DNA from: an uncultured bacterium
Lineage (GTDB): Bacteria; Chloroflexota; Anaerolineae; J036; Brachytrichaceae
Assembly: GCA_903873965.1 (NCBI GenBank)
Contig: CAIQQO010000201.1
Coordinates: forward strand, 1-64,000
Direction: 5' to 3'
Length of the DNA stretch: 64,000 nucleotides
The position numbers and the translations under genes are program-made. Numbering within the stretch: position 1 is the stretch's first letter; each line of letters opens with the position of its first letter. A model generated the notes under the pieces. It had not been told where the DNA came from, did not search any database, and saw only the letters and a program-made list of their open reading frames with translations. Of the stretch, positions 53,340-63,572 are shown piece after piece.

Positions 53340-54686
53340 TTACGACGAAACAGCCTTAAGGTTCTGACGCATGGCAGGCAGGCTGCGCAGACCAAGCCAC
53401 GCTGTCTGTAGAATCATGCCGGTGCAGAATGCCACGAGCCCGATGTAAATACCGCTGATGGTCGAAAACATCACGCCGGCAATCAGGATGCCGCCAACGA
53501 CGACCAGATAGACGATGACGGATTCCGTGATACCGCGCGTGCGACGGCTGTGCAGAATCGTTCCCTGGAACCAGCTCTGCAAGGCTGCCATGGCAGGCAT
53601 GGGCAGCACCAGCCACAATCCGATTCGGGCTATATCAGCCAGATTGGGTGGTAACGCCGCGAGGCGGCTGAACCACAATTGTGACAAGGGCGTGGCTGCA
53701 ATGCCGATGAGCAGCGCGGTGGTGATTACCAGAACAATGGCCATGAACGTGCGCAGCGAACGGGCAGCGCCGGGGCGATCGAGGAACGTGACGACGACCT
53801 CGTTAAGCGCAATCCCGGGGCTTTGCAGCATAAAAAGGAGTCCATGAATGACCGGCCATACAGCCAGCGAAATGATGGGATTGGGCATGCGGCTGAGCGC
53901 CGCGCTGCCCAGTGGTTCAATTAACAGGCTGATCAACGCGGTCATGACCAGCGGCACATAGAAGGTGAAAAAGCTGCGCGCGGTGAGTGCGGGTTCAACG
54001 GCAGGCGCCGCCCTGAGCTTTTCGCGCAAGACGGGTTGCACACGCCAGCCGATGAAGATGGCTTCTGCCAGTACGCCTATTCCAACGGCTGCCGCGCCAA
54101 CCGCCGCGCCGGGCATGGCAGTGGCGAAGAAGCCGATGGCCAGCGCGATAATCTCGGACCCCAGCCGAACCATGGTGCCTGCGCCAATATCGCGTGAGTG
54201 GCCAAATCGGATCAAAACGCCCTGATTAAAACGGCGATAGGCGATGGACCATGACCACGGCAGCATGAACATCAGCCCCAGCCGGCCAGGCTCAACGATC
54301 TCAGCTGGCGCACCTAAGATGCCTTGCACGACCAGGTTGTAGACAGGCGTAAAGGCGACGACAAACTGCACTATCGTGAGGATCAAGCCCGCGATTCGCA
54401 TGAACTTGCGGATTTTCACATACGAAGCCCAGTCCTTGCTCAATGTCGTCGACGCCGCCAGTAGCATGATGATGGGCGACTCCATAATCAACGCCAGCGG
54501 CAGCACAATGCCACCGTAAGCGGCGAGGTTGATTTCGGGATTGGGCAAACGCGCCATAACGGCGCTGACAGCCGGCAATTCGATGGCCATCAGTAGCCAG
54601 CTCGCGGCTAGAGGCCACCACGTTTTGATAATGCGGCGGATCTGGGTGGCTTGTGTTTCGGATGAAGTAGTGGGGATTGCGGTCAT
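53340..54686 (-). CDS. MATE-like multidrug/polysaccharide exporter family protein
   Basis: The protein (448 residues from ATG 54686) has about twelve membrane helices and a clear internal duplication: MARLPNPEINLAAYGGIVLPLALIMESP in the first half corresponds to LSRMPNPIISLAVWPVIHGLLFMLQSP in the second. This is the MATE/MOP-superfamily architecture. The closest subgroup is uncertain, with similarity in layout to ANK-like members. The track start lies inside the operator. ATG 54686 is 9 nt after TATACT with no ribosome-binding site. The double palindrome upstream implies tight repression, perhaps relieved by an exported compound. Confidence 0.82.
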   Translation of the reverse strand: MTAIPTTSSETQATQIRRIIKTWWPLAASWLLMAIELPAVSAVMARLPNPEINLAAYGGIVLPLALIMESPIIMLLAASTTLSKDWASYVKIRKFMRIAGLILTIVQFVVAFTPVYNLVVQGILGAPAEIVEPGRLGLMFMLPWSWSIAYRRFNQGVLIRFGHSRDIGAGTMVRLGSEIIALAIGFFATAMPGAAVGAAAVGIGVLAEAIFIGWRVQPVLREKLRAAPAVEPALTARSFFTFYVPLVMTALISLLIEPLGSAALSRMPNPIISLAVWPVIHGLLFMLQSPGIALNEVVVTFLDRPGAARSLRTFMAIVLVITTALLIGIAATPLSQLWFSRLAALPPNLADIARIGLWLVLPMPAMAALQSWFQGTILHSRRTRGITESVIVYLVVVGGILIAGVMFSTISGIYIGLVAFCTGMILQTAWLGLRSLPAMRQNLKAVSS

Positions 54687-54695
54687 GTGACCGCT

Positions 54696-54736
54696 AGTAT
54701 AGTGGATGTCAGACATCGTGTTGATGTCTGACATCC
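54696..54736 (-). promoter_or_regulatory. MATE promoter with two near-identical 13-bp palindromic operators
   Basis: On the minus strand TCAACA (-35), a 17-bp spacer and TATACT (-10, 54696-54701) form the promoter. Two copies of GATGTC-N-GACATC occur, one in the spacer (about 54705-54717) and one overlapping the -35 box (about 54723-54735), in a perfect 14-bp inverted repeat. The position predicts a dimeric repressor bound in tandem. TGTCNGACA-like sites are seen with GntR/FadR-type regulators, but the regulator is not in the window. Confidence 0.75.
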
Positions 54737-54750
54737 GTACTGACAGGAGA

Positions 54751-55797
54751 CTATTTCACGACAGGCGCTGCTTTGGCAGCATCGTTCGGGATGGTCAAGG
54801 CCGCATAAACATACGCAGTCTTGCCGTTATAGGTAATCTGATACCAGGTGCCTGTGCCCGCAATGCCGGTCACGGGCAGAATTTGGCCCTTGGTTGCTAC
54901 ACCAACAATGTTGGTGTCGTTGATTTCGGGCGTGCTGCGGACGTTCAACCCGACGTTGGAGTTCGCAATCGTCTGGGCGCTGCCGGAATTGGCTGCGACA
55001 ACGGGAACCACTGCACTGGAATTGCCATCAACGGCCGAGGGGACGAAGCCGGCGCCATTGCAGATGCCAGGTCCGCTCGCTGGGAGCACTTCGAAGCACG
55101 AGTCATCCGCGTAGATGTCGTTGTGTTCCACCGGAATGTCAGCATTAGACTGGATTAGCACCAGCACGCTGCTATTGGTCGGCGTCGCGTCAACGGATAT
55201 TTGCGCGTACTTATCGTAAGGTTGGGCCCAGTCAGAGCACTTCAGCGCGGGGCTGACCATGTTACGCGGTCCGCCATCCACTTGAATGCATACGCGAACC
55301 TTGAGGTTGCCATCTTTAGTCGATCTGGCAGGCGTGAGGTTTTCATTGCTGGACCACAATTGCACCCAGGAAGTGAAGCGCATGGGTTTGCCAACAGGCA
55401 CGTTATTCACAACCTGCATGATGCCGGCAGCATGATTCAGCGCGAAGTAGTTAAACCATCGATCAGCGCCGCCCCCAGTGTGTACGCGCTCGGGGTAAAT
55501 GCTGGCAAATACGGGGCGGAATTCGGGCGTGCGGTAGTGTTGATCGCGCGCATCAACTCCGGGAGGTGACTCTTCCCAGAATCCCACCCAGCTCCAAGTT
55601 ACATTGATCTCACCGCGCCCGCCAAAATACACGCCCGGGTGCTCGTGGCTTGGATTGCTGAGCAGGTTAAGCCCAGGTCCCCACGGCTCTTGAACTGTCG
55701 TCTTGGCCAGTACCGGCGTCGCATTCATTGCTAGTGCGAGCGCACTGGCAGCAATGGCGGAAGCGGCTCCGCTACGGATTATCTTCTCGAACTTCAT
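54751..55797 (-). CDS. Secreted protein with C-terminal bacterial SH3 domain
   Basis: The protein (348 residues from ATG 55797) has a signal peptide (IAASALALAMNATPVLAKT, cleaved near residue 32), a beta-rich central domain (about 40-240) resembling a carbohydrate-binding-like sandwich (PGLNLLSNPSHEHPGVYF, TWSWVGFWEE), and an SH3b domain at the C-terminus (NVGLNVRSTPEINDTNIVGVATKG, GTWYQITYNGKTAYVYA). SH3b domains bind the cell wall. The protein is exported and perhaps wall-associated. AAGG lies 9 nt before the chosen ATG. It is followed by the divergent MATE operator region and is monocistronic. Confidence 0.83.
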   Translation of the reverse strand: MKFEKIIRSGAASAIAASALALAMNATPVLAKTTVQEPWGPGLNLLSNPSHEHPGVYFGGRGEINVTWSWVGFWEESPPGVDARDQHYRTPEFRPVFASIYPERVHTGGGADRWFNYFALNHAAGIMQVVNNVPVGKPMRFTSWVQLWSSNENLTPARSTKDGNLKVRVCIQVDGGPRNMVSPALKCSDWAQPYDKYAQISVDATPTNSSVLVLIQSNADIPVEHNDIYADDSCFEVLPASGPGICNGAGFVPSAVDGNSSAVVPVVAANSGSAQTIANSNVGLNVRSTPEINDTNIVGVATKGQILPVTGIAGTGTWYQITYNGKTAYVYAALTIPNDAAKAAPVVK

Positions 55798-55930
55798 ATA
55801 TATTAGCCTTCTCCTCATGAAAGTAACGGAATCTACAAGGTGGTAGTTATACCATAGTCAATTGTCTAAATGCCTACTCTACGGCTACGATATATAAACG
55901 CGGATACAGCATTTGAGTAGTGACCGATAA

Positions 55931-55971
55931 CAAAACAGCCCCGCATGCAGTGAGCATACAGGGCTGTTGTT
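55931..55971 (-). terminator. Rho-independent terminator of groESL
   Basis: On the minus strand ACAGCCCTGTATGC-tcact-GCATGCGGGGCTGT is followed by TTTGTTA, 25 nt after the groEL stop. The stem is 14 bp with one mismatch. Confidence 0.85.
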
Positions 55972-55991
55972 GTTTGAATGAGAACGGTGAC

Positions 55992-57641
<1,650 letters not shown>

Positions 57642-57668
57642 CTACTCTCCTAAGAGTGAACGGAATTA

Positions 57669-57983
57669 CTATTCCACGACCGCCAGAATATCGCTCTCTT
57701 TCAGGATGAGCAGTTTGCGGCCATCAACCTTGACTTCGGTGCCGGCGTACTTCGCGTACAGCACCTGATCGCCGACTTTGACGTCCATTGGCAAACGCTT
57801 GCCATCGTCATCAGAGCGGCCGGGGCCAGTCGCCAGGATCAAACCCTTTTGGGGCTTCTCTTTGGCTGTCTCGGGGAGCACCAGTTTGCCACCGGCAAAG
57901 GTCTGCTCGTCTTCATCGACAGACTCGATCACTACGCGGTCCGCTAATGGGCGTAGGTTCAACTTTCCTTCAGTTTTCGCCAT
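57669..57983 (-). CDS. groES: Co-chaperonin GroES (HSP10)
   Basis: The 104-residue protein (from ATG 57983) has the family core [35 protein letters not shown] with the mobile loop, [23 protein letters not shown]-type beta barrel, and ending ESDILAVVE. It caps GroEL. The track start at 58052 would fall beside the CIRCE element. ATG 57983 has a GGAGGA ribosome-binding site and matches GroES starts. It is the first gene of the heat-shock operon. Confidence 0.98.
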   Translation of the reverse strand: MAKTEGKLNLRPLADRVVIESVDEDEQTFAGGKLVLPETAKEKPQKGLILATGPGRSDDDGKRLPMDVKVGDQVLYAKYAGTEVKVDGRKLLILKESDILAVVE

Positions 57984-58052
57984 CTTAAAATCCTCCGAAT
58001 TGATTGATGGTGGCTTCTTAGCACCATCATTTTTCAACTGAGTGTCTTGCAT

Positions 58053-58078
58053 TTAGCACTCATTGTTCTGAGTGCTAA
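58053..58078 (-). promoter_or_regulatory. CIRCE operator 1 (HrcA site) in groESL leader
   Basis: TTAGCACTC and GAGTGCTAA are perfect CIRCE arms, but the spacer is 8 nt rather than the canonical 9. It lies just downstream of the predicted transcription start, where HrcA would block transcription and the RNA could form a stem. Confidence 0.93.
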
Positions 58079-58089
58079 CAACGGGTCAG

Positions 58090-58118
58090 ATCATAGCATC
58101 CGGACTAACGGTTGTCAA
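58090..58118 (-). promoter_or_regulatory. Near-consensus sigma-70-type promoter of groESL
   Basis: On the minus strand TTGACA (58113-58118), a 17-bp spacer and TATGAT (58090-58095) form a nearly perfect housekeeping promoter, located between two CIRCE elements. Confidence 0.9.
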
Positions 58119-58125
58119 GGGGTTT

Positions 58126-58152
58126 TTAGCAATCTAGTTAATAGAGTGCTAA
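58126..58152 (-). promoter_or_regulatory. CIRCE operator 2 upstream of the -35 box
   Basis: TTAGCAATC-N9-GAGTGCTAA matches CIRCE with one mismatch in one arm (TTAGCACTC expected) and the canonical 9-nt spacer. It sits 7 bp upstream of the -35 box. Confidence 0.82.
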
Positions 58153-58154
58153 AG

Positions 58155-58235
58155 AGAAGGCAGAAGTCAGAGATCAGAGACTAGATATTAGAAATCAGAA
58201 GCAAGAGACAAGAGATAAGAAGCAAGAGGAACACT
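58155..58235. repeat. Purine-rich low-complexity repeat tract
   Basis: The tract is built of variants of AGAAGTCAGAGATCAGAGAC and AAGCAAGAGACAAGAGATAAG on the plus strand. The motif GAAGTCAGAGATCAGA is nearly the same as one at 39945. Together with 58236-58335, which shows nothing gene-like, it fills the gap between groESL and the Uma2 gene. Confidence 0.6.
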
Positions 58236-58335
58236 CTGATGACAAATGGTCACTTCGAGCAAGCTGGTTTCCCCCGACAAGACCTATGTCACGTCCAACA
58301 CCACTAACCGTCCCAACGACTCTCTTCATTACGTT

Positions 58336-58851
58336 TCACGTTTCATGCCCCAGATCCTCAATCATGCCCCAATATGCCATCATCGTCCAGATATCGGGTA
58401 GCTGGGTGAACCATACCACGGGAAAGCTAAGCTCCACGATGGCAGTAGAGAAGTGCAGGTCGGCCACATCAGGTGGAATAAGGTCATACTTCCATGCTGC
58501 ATTTGCCTGATACAGGAAGAAGCGACCGCTATCGGCCTCAATCTGCCAATATTCAAGCATGTGCGCACGTGCGTAGAGTGCCTGCAGTTTCTTGCGGACA
58601 GGCTGCGGTGTTTGCCGGTGAATGATATCAATTGCCAGAAGTGGCGCGCTGGCAGTGTCATCAGGCATGGCAGGATTGCCGGCGACGAACATGACATCAG
58701 GCGCGAGTATATTGTCGCCGCCAGCCTGAATCAGCGCACCTTTTCCAATGACCGTCCCAAGCTTGTAGGCGTCTACCGGTATGGCAAGCAGGTTGACGCA
58801 CCATGACTGCATTCTTGCCTGCTGCGTGGCGGTACTGGGTGTAAATTCCAT
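58336..58851 (-). CDS. Uma2-family (DUF820) PD-(D/E)XK nuclease-like protein
   Basis: The protein (171 residues from ATG 58851) has the Uma2 core: APDVMFVAGNP, PLLAIDIIHRQTPQPVRKKLQALYARAHMLEYWQIEADSG. In typical members this reads PDV, then (V/L)E(I/V)-SPS, a lysine and EYW. Here an Asp replaces the usual Glu in the AIDII strand. The family is widespread in cyanobacteria and Chloroflexota with no settled function. The track start is a TTG inside the HNH gene. ATG 58851 lies 8 nt after that gene's stop. It is the last of a three-gene minus-strand unit. Confidence 0.78.
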   Translation of the reverse strand: MEFTPSTATQQARMQSWCVNLLAIPVDAYKLGTVIGKGALIQAGGDNILAPDVMFVAGNPAMPDDTASAPLLAIDIIHRQTPQPVRKKLQALYARAHMLEYWQIEADSGRFFLYQANAAWKYDLIPPDVADLHFSTAIVELSFPVVWFTQLPDIWTMMAYWGMIEDLGHET

Positions 58852-58859
58852 AGGAAATT

Positions 58860-59453
58860 CTACTTTGTCATCAACGCGAACGCTTTGTGCCAATCGGTGG
58901 CAATCATGATCTGCGCCTCTTTGAGTGTCATTTCGCCGGAACAGACCTGATCATGCAAAAAGTTCTCCACCTTGTCTTTTTCCCGAAATCCCGGTTTTGG
59001 AGCAGCTAATTCCGGCCACAGGTTGGAGATATCGTTTGAACCGCCCAGTTCAAGGCTGACAAGGTGATCCACTTCGTACTCGCCTGCTGTGCGGCTTTTG
59101 ATGCCATAAGAAGCGTAGACTGCATTCTTGAGGCTTTCCGGCACATTACGAACCGATTTTGAGTAGCCCGGGACGCATATCATGGCTTTGGTAGCATCCG
59201 GGAAAATATCACCCGGGGTGCAGCCGTGATCCTGCACGCCGCCAGACGCCTTGCAGCCACTGGTCTTCGTTTGTACGCCCCATTTGTACGACGTGGCGGG
59301 CACGGCAGTTTTCTTTACCGTGCCCGTTTGTGGGACGGAGGTGCCGCTATCGGTTGATGTGTCGGCAGGAAGATCATTGGGTACGACAATCGTGCATCCA
59401 GTTGCACTGACCAGCATCACAACGCAGGCAAGAAGCAGGAACCATCTTCGCAT
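58860..59453 (-). CDS. HNH-type nuclease-like lipoprotein
   Basis: The 197-residue protein has a lipoprotein signal (FLLLACVVMLVSATGC, lipid-attached Cys about residue 20), a Thr/Ser-rich linker, and a C-terminal HNH-like domain with GEYEVDHLVSLELGGSNDISNLWPE (about residues 125-150), where the DH and later N residues are the HNH core. Paired cysteines occur at GCKASGG-DHGC. It would be exported and membrane-attached, so the target could be extracellular DNA. Activity is unproven. GAGG lies 8 nt before the ATG. It starts 9 nt after the DUF1963 gene. Confidence 0.85.
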   Translation of the reverse strand: MRRWFLLLACVVMLVSATGCTIVVPNDLPADTSTDSGTSVPQTGTVKKTAVPATSYKWGVQTKTSGCKASGGVQDHGCTPGDIFPDATKAMICVPGYSKSVRNVPESLKNAVYASYGIKSRTAGEYEVDHLVSLELGGSNDISNLWPELAAPKPGFREKDKVENFLHDQVCSGEMTLKEAQIMIATDWHKAFALMTK

Positions 59454-59462
59454 ATCAAAACC

Positions 59463-60317
59463 TCATTCAGACTGTAGAACCACCCACACATTATCGAAAT
59501 GGCGCAGTGCCAGATCGTTGCGCTTAATCCAGAAATAGATCATACCGGTGTTGGCCCACCGCATTCCGGATAGGTCATCGGAATCCACCTGCAACAACAA
59601 TAGCCAGTCATTTGCATCGGCTAGCAGTGCAGCGGCTTCAGGATCATCTGAACTGGTCACACCGTTGGCGACCAATTGGCACTGCCCGCGCATATCGTCC
59701 TGAATAGTGTCGGGATGCCCAAGCAAGCGATGCTTGGCATCTGGGCTTGCCTTATGGCTGGGAAATGCCGCATACACCGCTTCGTAGCGAACCTGTTCTT
59801 CCAGCGACCACATGAGCGAAGGCAGATCGGTGCCCGGGTTGACTGGCAGTGTTGGCTCCGCATTAAAGGCAACGCTGCATGCCTTGAACTGTGCTTCTGG
59901 CGCGAGGCCATCAGGCGCTGGCCGGCGCTGGAGTTGACCTTCACTCAGATCGTTGACAAAAATGACCTGTCTGCCCGCGCGATCTCCAGGGTCTGAGCCA
60001 TATGACTCCTGCGCAGCGTCGTAGAAAAACCACAACATGCCGGAAGTGGGCAGGATCGACGCGCCATCCAACTGATTAAGCTCGTCCAGGCGAATCTGGG
60101 CAACAAATGACATCGGCGCACCATTGAGTTCAGGCCACTCAAAGGCGTCGGGTAGATCGGGCAGTCCGCCCAGTTTTGACGCACCGATCGTAATCTCGTT
60201 TTCCTCGGCCAACGTCGCCGATAAGCGTATTGATGGCAACACCAGCTTGTCCACCGCGTGTACCATTTGTGTTAATCCAACCGCTGCAAATGTCGAAGCG
60301 ATGGTATTTGTGTCCAT
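59463..60317 (-). CDS. DUF1963 / YwqG-family protein
   Basis: The 284-residue protein follows the YwqG pattern: IGASKLGGLPDLPDAFEWPELNGAPMSFVAQIRLDELNQLD, GMLWFFYDAAQESYGSDPGDRAGRQVIFV, HRLLGHPDTIQDDMRGQCQLV, and DWLLLLQVDSDDLSGMRWANTGMIYFWIKRNDL. The family is cytosolic and has no established biochemical function. It is the first gene of the unit DUF1963, HNH lipoprotein, Uma2. It ends 9 bp before the HNH gene. Confidence 0.9.
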   Translation of the reverse strand: MDTNTIASTFAAVGLTQMVHAVDKLVLPSIRLSATLAEENEITIGASKLGGLPDLPDAFEWPELNGAPMSFVAQIRLDELNQLDGASILPTSGMLWFFYDAAQESYGSDPGDRAGRQVIFVNDLSEGQLQRRPAPDGLAPEAQFKACSVAFNAEPTLPVNPGTDLPSLMWSLEEQVRYEAVYAAFPSHKASPDAKHRLLGHPDTIQDDMRGQCQLVANGVTSSDDPEAAALLADANDWLLLLQVDSDDLSGMRWANTGMIYFWIKRNDLALRHFDNVWVVLQSE

Positions 60318-60392
60318 AATCTTGTTCGTACCCCTCCCTGATGGAAGTTGAAGAAATCAATGCTGGAATCATCTCACAAAGCGGCGGGTTTG

Positions 60393-61352
60393 TCAGCGTA
60401 GGGATCGCGCCTGTGAACGAAATCGGGCGCGATAGTCGCGCGGTGTGATGCCGAGTGCGGTGCGGAAGGCGCGCGAGAGCTGGGCAGAATCACCGAAGCC
60501 GGACTGTTGGGCGATCTCGGTGATGGATAAGGCGGTTGTGCGCAGGAGCGTCTGGGCATGGGCAAGGCGCAGGCCGCGCAGATAGGTGGCTGGTGGCTGA
60601 CCCACCTCGCGCGTGAAGATTTCAGAAAAATGGCTGGGCGACAGGAAGGCCAGTGCTGCCAGTTGAGAAACGGTGAGGTCTTCGGCAAAGCGTGATTCGC
60701 AGATCCGTAAAATATCGGTCAGCGACAACCCGCCGGCGGCGTGATGACTATTGATGCTGGTTTCGGCAGTGATGGAAGTCGTTGGTCCTTCGCTGCGCAC
60801 GCGCGCCAGATAAATCAGTAGCCTGAACATCAAGCTGCGCACAATGATGGTGGCCACGGCTTCCGACCTATTCATCTCAGCAACAATGTCTTCGACGATG
60901 TGTTCTACGGCGAGATCATGCGGTGGCGTCAGGTGCAACTGGTAGTCGTTGATGGACTCTGCCTTCCGGTCTTTGACAGGAATGATGATGTTGTGGAAAC
61001 CTACTTGCGTGCTGAGAGCATCGAGTTCAGCGTCGCTGAACAGTTGCGCCTGAAAGCAGAACGCTTCGGCGCGCAAGGCGCGATAGTCACGATAACCCAC
61101 AATGGATCCGGGCGGTGTGATATAGACATCCCCGGCGCGAATAGGGTAGGGATGATCGTTGATGACGTGCAGGCCGCGCCCGCCGCGAATGACGTATAAC
61201 GCATAAAAATCCACGTGTTGATACAACCCGGTATGGTTACCTTCGTCATAGCGTTGATGCAGCACAGCCAGAGGCAAACCAGCGCGCCAGCAACGTTCGC
61301 GGTATGAGCTGAAAAACTCCTGCGTTACCCGAGTGGGTTGTTGTAATGACAT
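60393..61352 (-). CDS. AraC-family transcriptional regulator
   Basis: The 319-residue protein has an N-terminal cupin-type sensing domain (about 25-170: LYQHVDFYALYVIRGGRGLHVINDHPYPIRAGDVYITPPG) and a C-terminal AraC double helix-turn-helix (about 220-312: LTVSQLAALAFLSPSHFSEIFTREVGQPPATYLRGLRLAHAQTLL, then ITEIAQQSGFGDSAQLSRAFRTALGITPRDYR). It probably binds a sugar or related ligand. It is divergent from the PhyH-type dioxygenase gene, 173 bp away, the usual arrangement for an AraC activator and its target. Confidence 0.94.
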   Translation of the reverse strand: MSLQQPTRVTQEFFSSYRERCWRAGLPLAVLHQRYDEGNHTGLYQHVDFYALYVIRGGRGLHVINDHPYPIRAGDVYITPPGSIVGYRDYRALRAEAFCFQAQLFSDAELDALSTQVGFHNIIIPVKDRKAESINDYQLHLTPPHDLAVEHIVEDIVAEMNRSEAVATIIVRSLMFRLLIYLARVRSEGPTTSITAETSINSHHAAGGLSLTDILRICESRFAEDLTVSQLAALAFLSPSHFSEIFTREVGQPPATYLRGLRLAHAQTLLRTTALSITEIAQQSGFGDSAQLSRAFRTALGITPRDYRARFRSQARSLR

Positions 61353-61525
61353 GGTGTCGTGGTTTGCCGAGAAATCGTCAAATCATCCGGTGAGATTGAC
61401 AAGTTCATATACCCACTTGCCGATATGATACCCGCAGTGGTCACAGTTCATGTAGGATGAGTCGTGATAGCAATGTAATGTCGTTTCTGATTTGCATGTG
61501 AATAGTGGATGCTTTGGAGGATTTG

Positions 61526-62305
61526 ATGTTATCGGAAAAGCAAGTGACTGATTTTAAGGCCAATGGATTTGTCAAAGGTGGGCGTGTTCTGAGCGATGCA
61601 CAGGTTGAAGAACTCCGTGATCAACTGGCTTTGGTGATTGACGGCAAGGCTGCGCGCAAGCCGGTGCGTATCGCTAACTTAAGCGGTAAAGACATTGCGC
61701 CTGTCTGGCAGATCGTTAACATCTGGGAAGCCAGCGACGCATTCAGCGCTTTGGTGCACAATCGCCAGATTGTTGAGGAAGTAGCCCAATTGACGAATGC
61801 TACGGAGTTGAGATTGTGGCATGACCAGATTCAGTACAAGCCCAAGGCCATTGGCGGTGTCAATATGTGGCACCAGGACTCGCCTTATTGGCCGAACATC
61901 GGTCCCCTGACGGCGCAAGTGACGGCGTGGGTGGCTCTTGATGATGCCGATGCTGAGAATGGCTGCATGAGCATGGTGCCTGGCACGTACCATTGGGGCG
62001 ACAACATCGATTTCCTGCACACACTCAGCACCTTTGACAGCATGCCGGCGACGTTCGACGGCCACGAACTCAAAGTGCAGTTGTGCCCTGTAGAGAAAGG
62101 AGCGGTGCACTTTCACCATGCATTGACGTGGCATGGTTCTGCTGCCAACACCAGTGGTCGCCCCCGTCGCGCCATTGCCTTGCACTACATGACCCAGGAT
62201 ACGGTGTACATCGCATCGGGCAATCACATCATGAAGCCCTTTGTGACAGTACCTGACCGCGCCAAGCTCGAAGGCGAACACTTCCCGCAGGTGTGGCCTC
62301 AGTAG
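61526..62305 (+). CDS. Phytanoyl-CoA dioxygenase (PhyH) family Fe(II)/2-oxoglutarate oxygenase
   Basis: The 259-residue protein has the jelly-roll PhyH signature: WHQDSPYWPNIGPLTAQVTAWVALDDADAENGCMSMVPGTYHWG gives the HxD iron ligands, and HHALTWHGSAANTSGRPRRAIALHYM gives the distal His and the 2-oxoglutarate Arg. Bacterial relatives hydroxylate diverse small molecules; the substrate is unknown. It needs O2, which is notable next to an oxygen-sensitive CODH/ACS pathway. ATG 61526 has GGAGG 5 nt upstream and is preferred to the track GTG at 61505. Confidence 0.92.
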   Translation: MLSEKQVTDFKANGFVKGGRVLSDAQVEELRDQLALVIDGKAARKPVRIANLSGKDIAPVWQIVNIWEASDAFSALVHNRQIVEEVAQLTNATELRLWHDQIQYKPKAIGGVNMWHQDSPYWPNIGPLTAQVTAWVALDDADAENGCMSMVPGTYHWGDNIDFLHTLSTFDSMPATFDGHELKVQLCPVEKGAVHFHHALTWHGSAANTSGRPRRAIALHYMTQDTVYIASGNHIMKPFVTVPDRAKLEGEHFPQVWPQ

Positions 62306-62315
62306 CACCCCCAAG

Positions 62316-62367
62316 CCTTGCGAAGGTTACCAACGAAATCACATCCGTCACGGGAGCCTTCGCAAGG
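62316..62367. repeat. Inverted repeat after the PhyH gene
   Basis: CCTTGCGAAGG (62316-62326) and CCTTCGCAAGG (62357-62367) are exact reverse complements, and each is almost palindromic by itself. The 30-nt loop and lack of a T-run make a terminator uncertain. It may be a small dispersed repeat. Confidence 0.5.
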
Positions 62368-62441
62368 TTGCATGCACGAAACCCCATCCTTCCTCGCAAG
62401 GGAAACGCTTGCCAGTTTGCTCGCGTTATACTCGGACACGC

Positions 62442-63527
62442 ATGTCCAAACTGACCAACACATCCTCTCTGCTTACACCTGATCTGCCCGATCTGCTTGC
62501 CGCGCTATCGCCTGACCAACGTGCCAGGTTTAACCGCATCTTTAATGTCGAACTGGTCACTGGTGAGTTGCGCGTACCTGAGCCGATGCATGAATGGGTT
62601 GTCGGTCGATTTGGGTCGCTGGATGAGGTTGAGAACCAAAAGATTGTGCGTGTTACTAATATCGTGACCTGGGAAGGCGCCATCTTCAATCCCTTGCGCG
62701 CGCGCCGCCCGCAACGCTTTCGCGAAGAGCAACATCAACACATGTCTGACCATGACGACCTCTTCGCTGATCCGATGCGAATGACGACTGAGGACGTCTA
62801 TGGTCGCGTGCATGGTCAGTATTGCGTCACGACAAGCAATATTGCGCGCTGGGATGCGCAGTGCAGCGTTCTGATCTTCAAGGAACCTGATCCACTGGCG
62901 TTCACCCGTGATCATCTGCGAGACTACTTTCGTACCAGCCTCAAGTGGGCTGATGCGGCGCATCGCGTCGACCCAGAAGCGCGCTTCCTGGCATGGATGT
63001 GGAACGGTGGCAGTGCGGGTGGCGCCTCAATCCCTCATGCCCATGCGCAGATGGGATTGGGTAAGGTGACGCCATATGCGATGGTCGAAGGGCTGCGGCG
63101 TGCAGCAGTATCCTATCGAGAGCGCTACGGCGCCGATTATTTCGTTGATCTCGCCAACGCGCATAACGATGTTGGGCTGGGATTTAAGGTTGGCGTACTG
63201 GATGCTTTCGTCGCTCTTACACCGGCGCGCATGAAAGACACCTGGATTCTCGGTTCAGCGCTTGATGACACTCTCGCAGATGCAGTACACGATGTTTTGC
63301 GCACGCTGATCGACGTCGGAAGTGTACGCGGATTCGACGTGGGTGTGGTGATGCCGCCCTTGTATGCGCAACCGGGTGATGCATGGGAAGGATTTCCCGT
63401 TATTGCGCGCATCCTTGATCGCGGGCGACCTGATGCGCTTTCATCCGATATCGGTGCCATGGATTTCTTTGGCGCGCGCATCATCGCCGATGATCCGTAT
63501 CTCACGCGCGCCCTGTTCGCATGGTAG
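62442..63527 (+). CDS. GalT-like HIT-superfamily nucleotidyltransferase
   Basis: The 361-residue protein (from ATG 62442) has the galactose-1-phosphate uridylyltransferase-type HIT motif SIPHAHAQMGLG (about residue 200), where the middle His is the expected nucleophile. The surrounding fold includes FNPLRARRPQRF and CVTTSNIARWDAQCSVLIFKEPDPL. It differs from standard GalT (HPHGQ), so the nucleotide-sugar substrate is open. TATACT lies 9 nt before the ATG and no ribosome-binding site is visible. It precedes the ROK kinase gene by 45 bp, suggesting joint sugar-phosphate metabolism. Confidence 0.82.
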   Translation: MSKLTNTSSLLTPDLPDLLAALSPDQRARFNRIFNVELVTGELRVPEPMHEWVVGRFGSLDEVENQKIVRVTNIVTWEGAIFNPLRARRPQRFREEQHQHMSDHDDLFADPMRMTTEDVYGRVHGQYCVTTSNIARWDAQCSVLIFKEPDPLAFTRDHLRDYFRTSLKWADAAHRVDPEARFLAWMWNGGSAGGASIPHAHAQMGLGKVTPYAMVEGLRRAAVSYRERYGADYFVDLANAHNDVGLGFKVGVLDAFVALTPARMKDTWILGSALDDTLADAVHDVLRTLIDVGSVRGFDVGVVMPPLYAQPGDAWEGFPVIARILDRGRPDALSSDIGAMDFFGARIIADDPYLTRALFAW

Positions 63528-63572
63528 GCTACGACGTTCTGCGAAATCTACCGCAAAGGCTACAATACCCAT

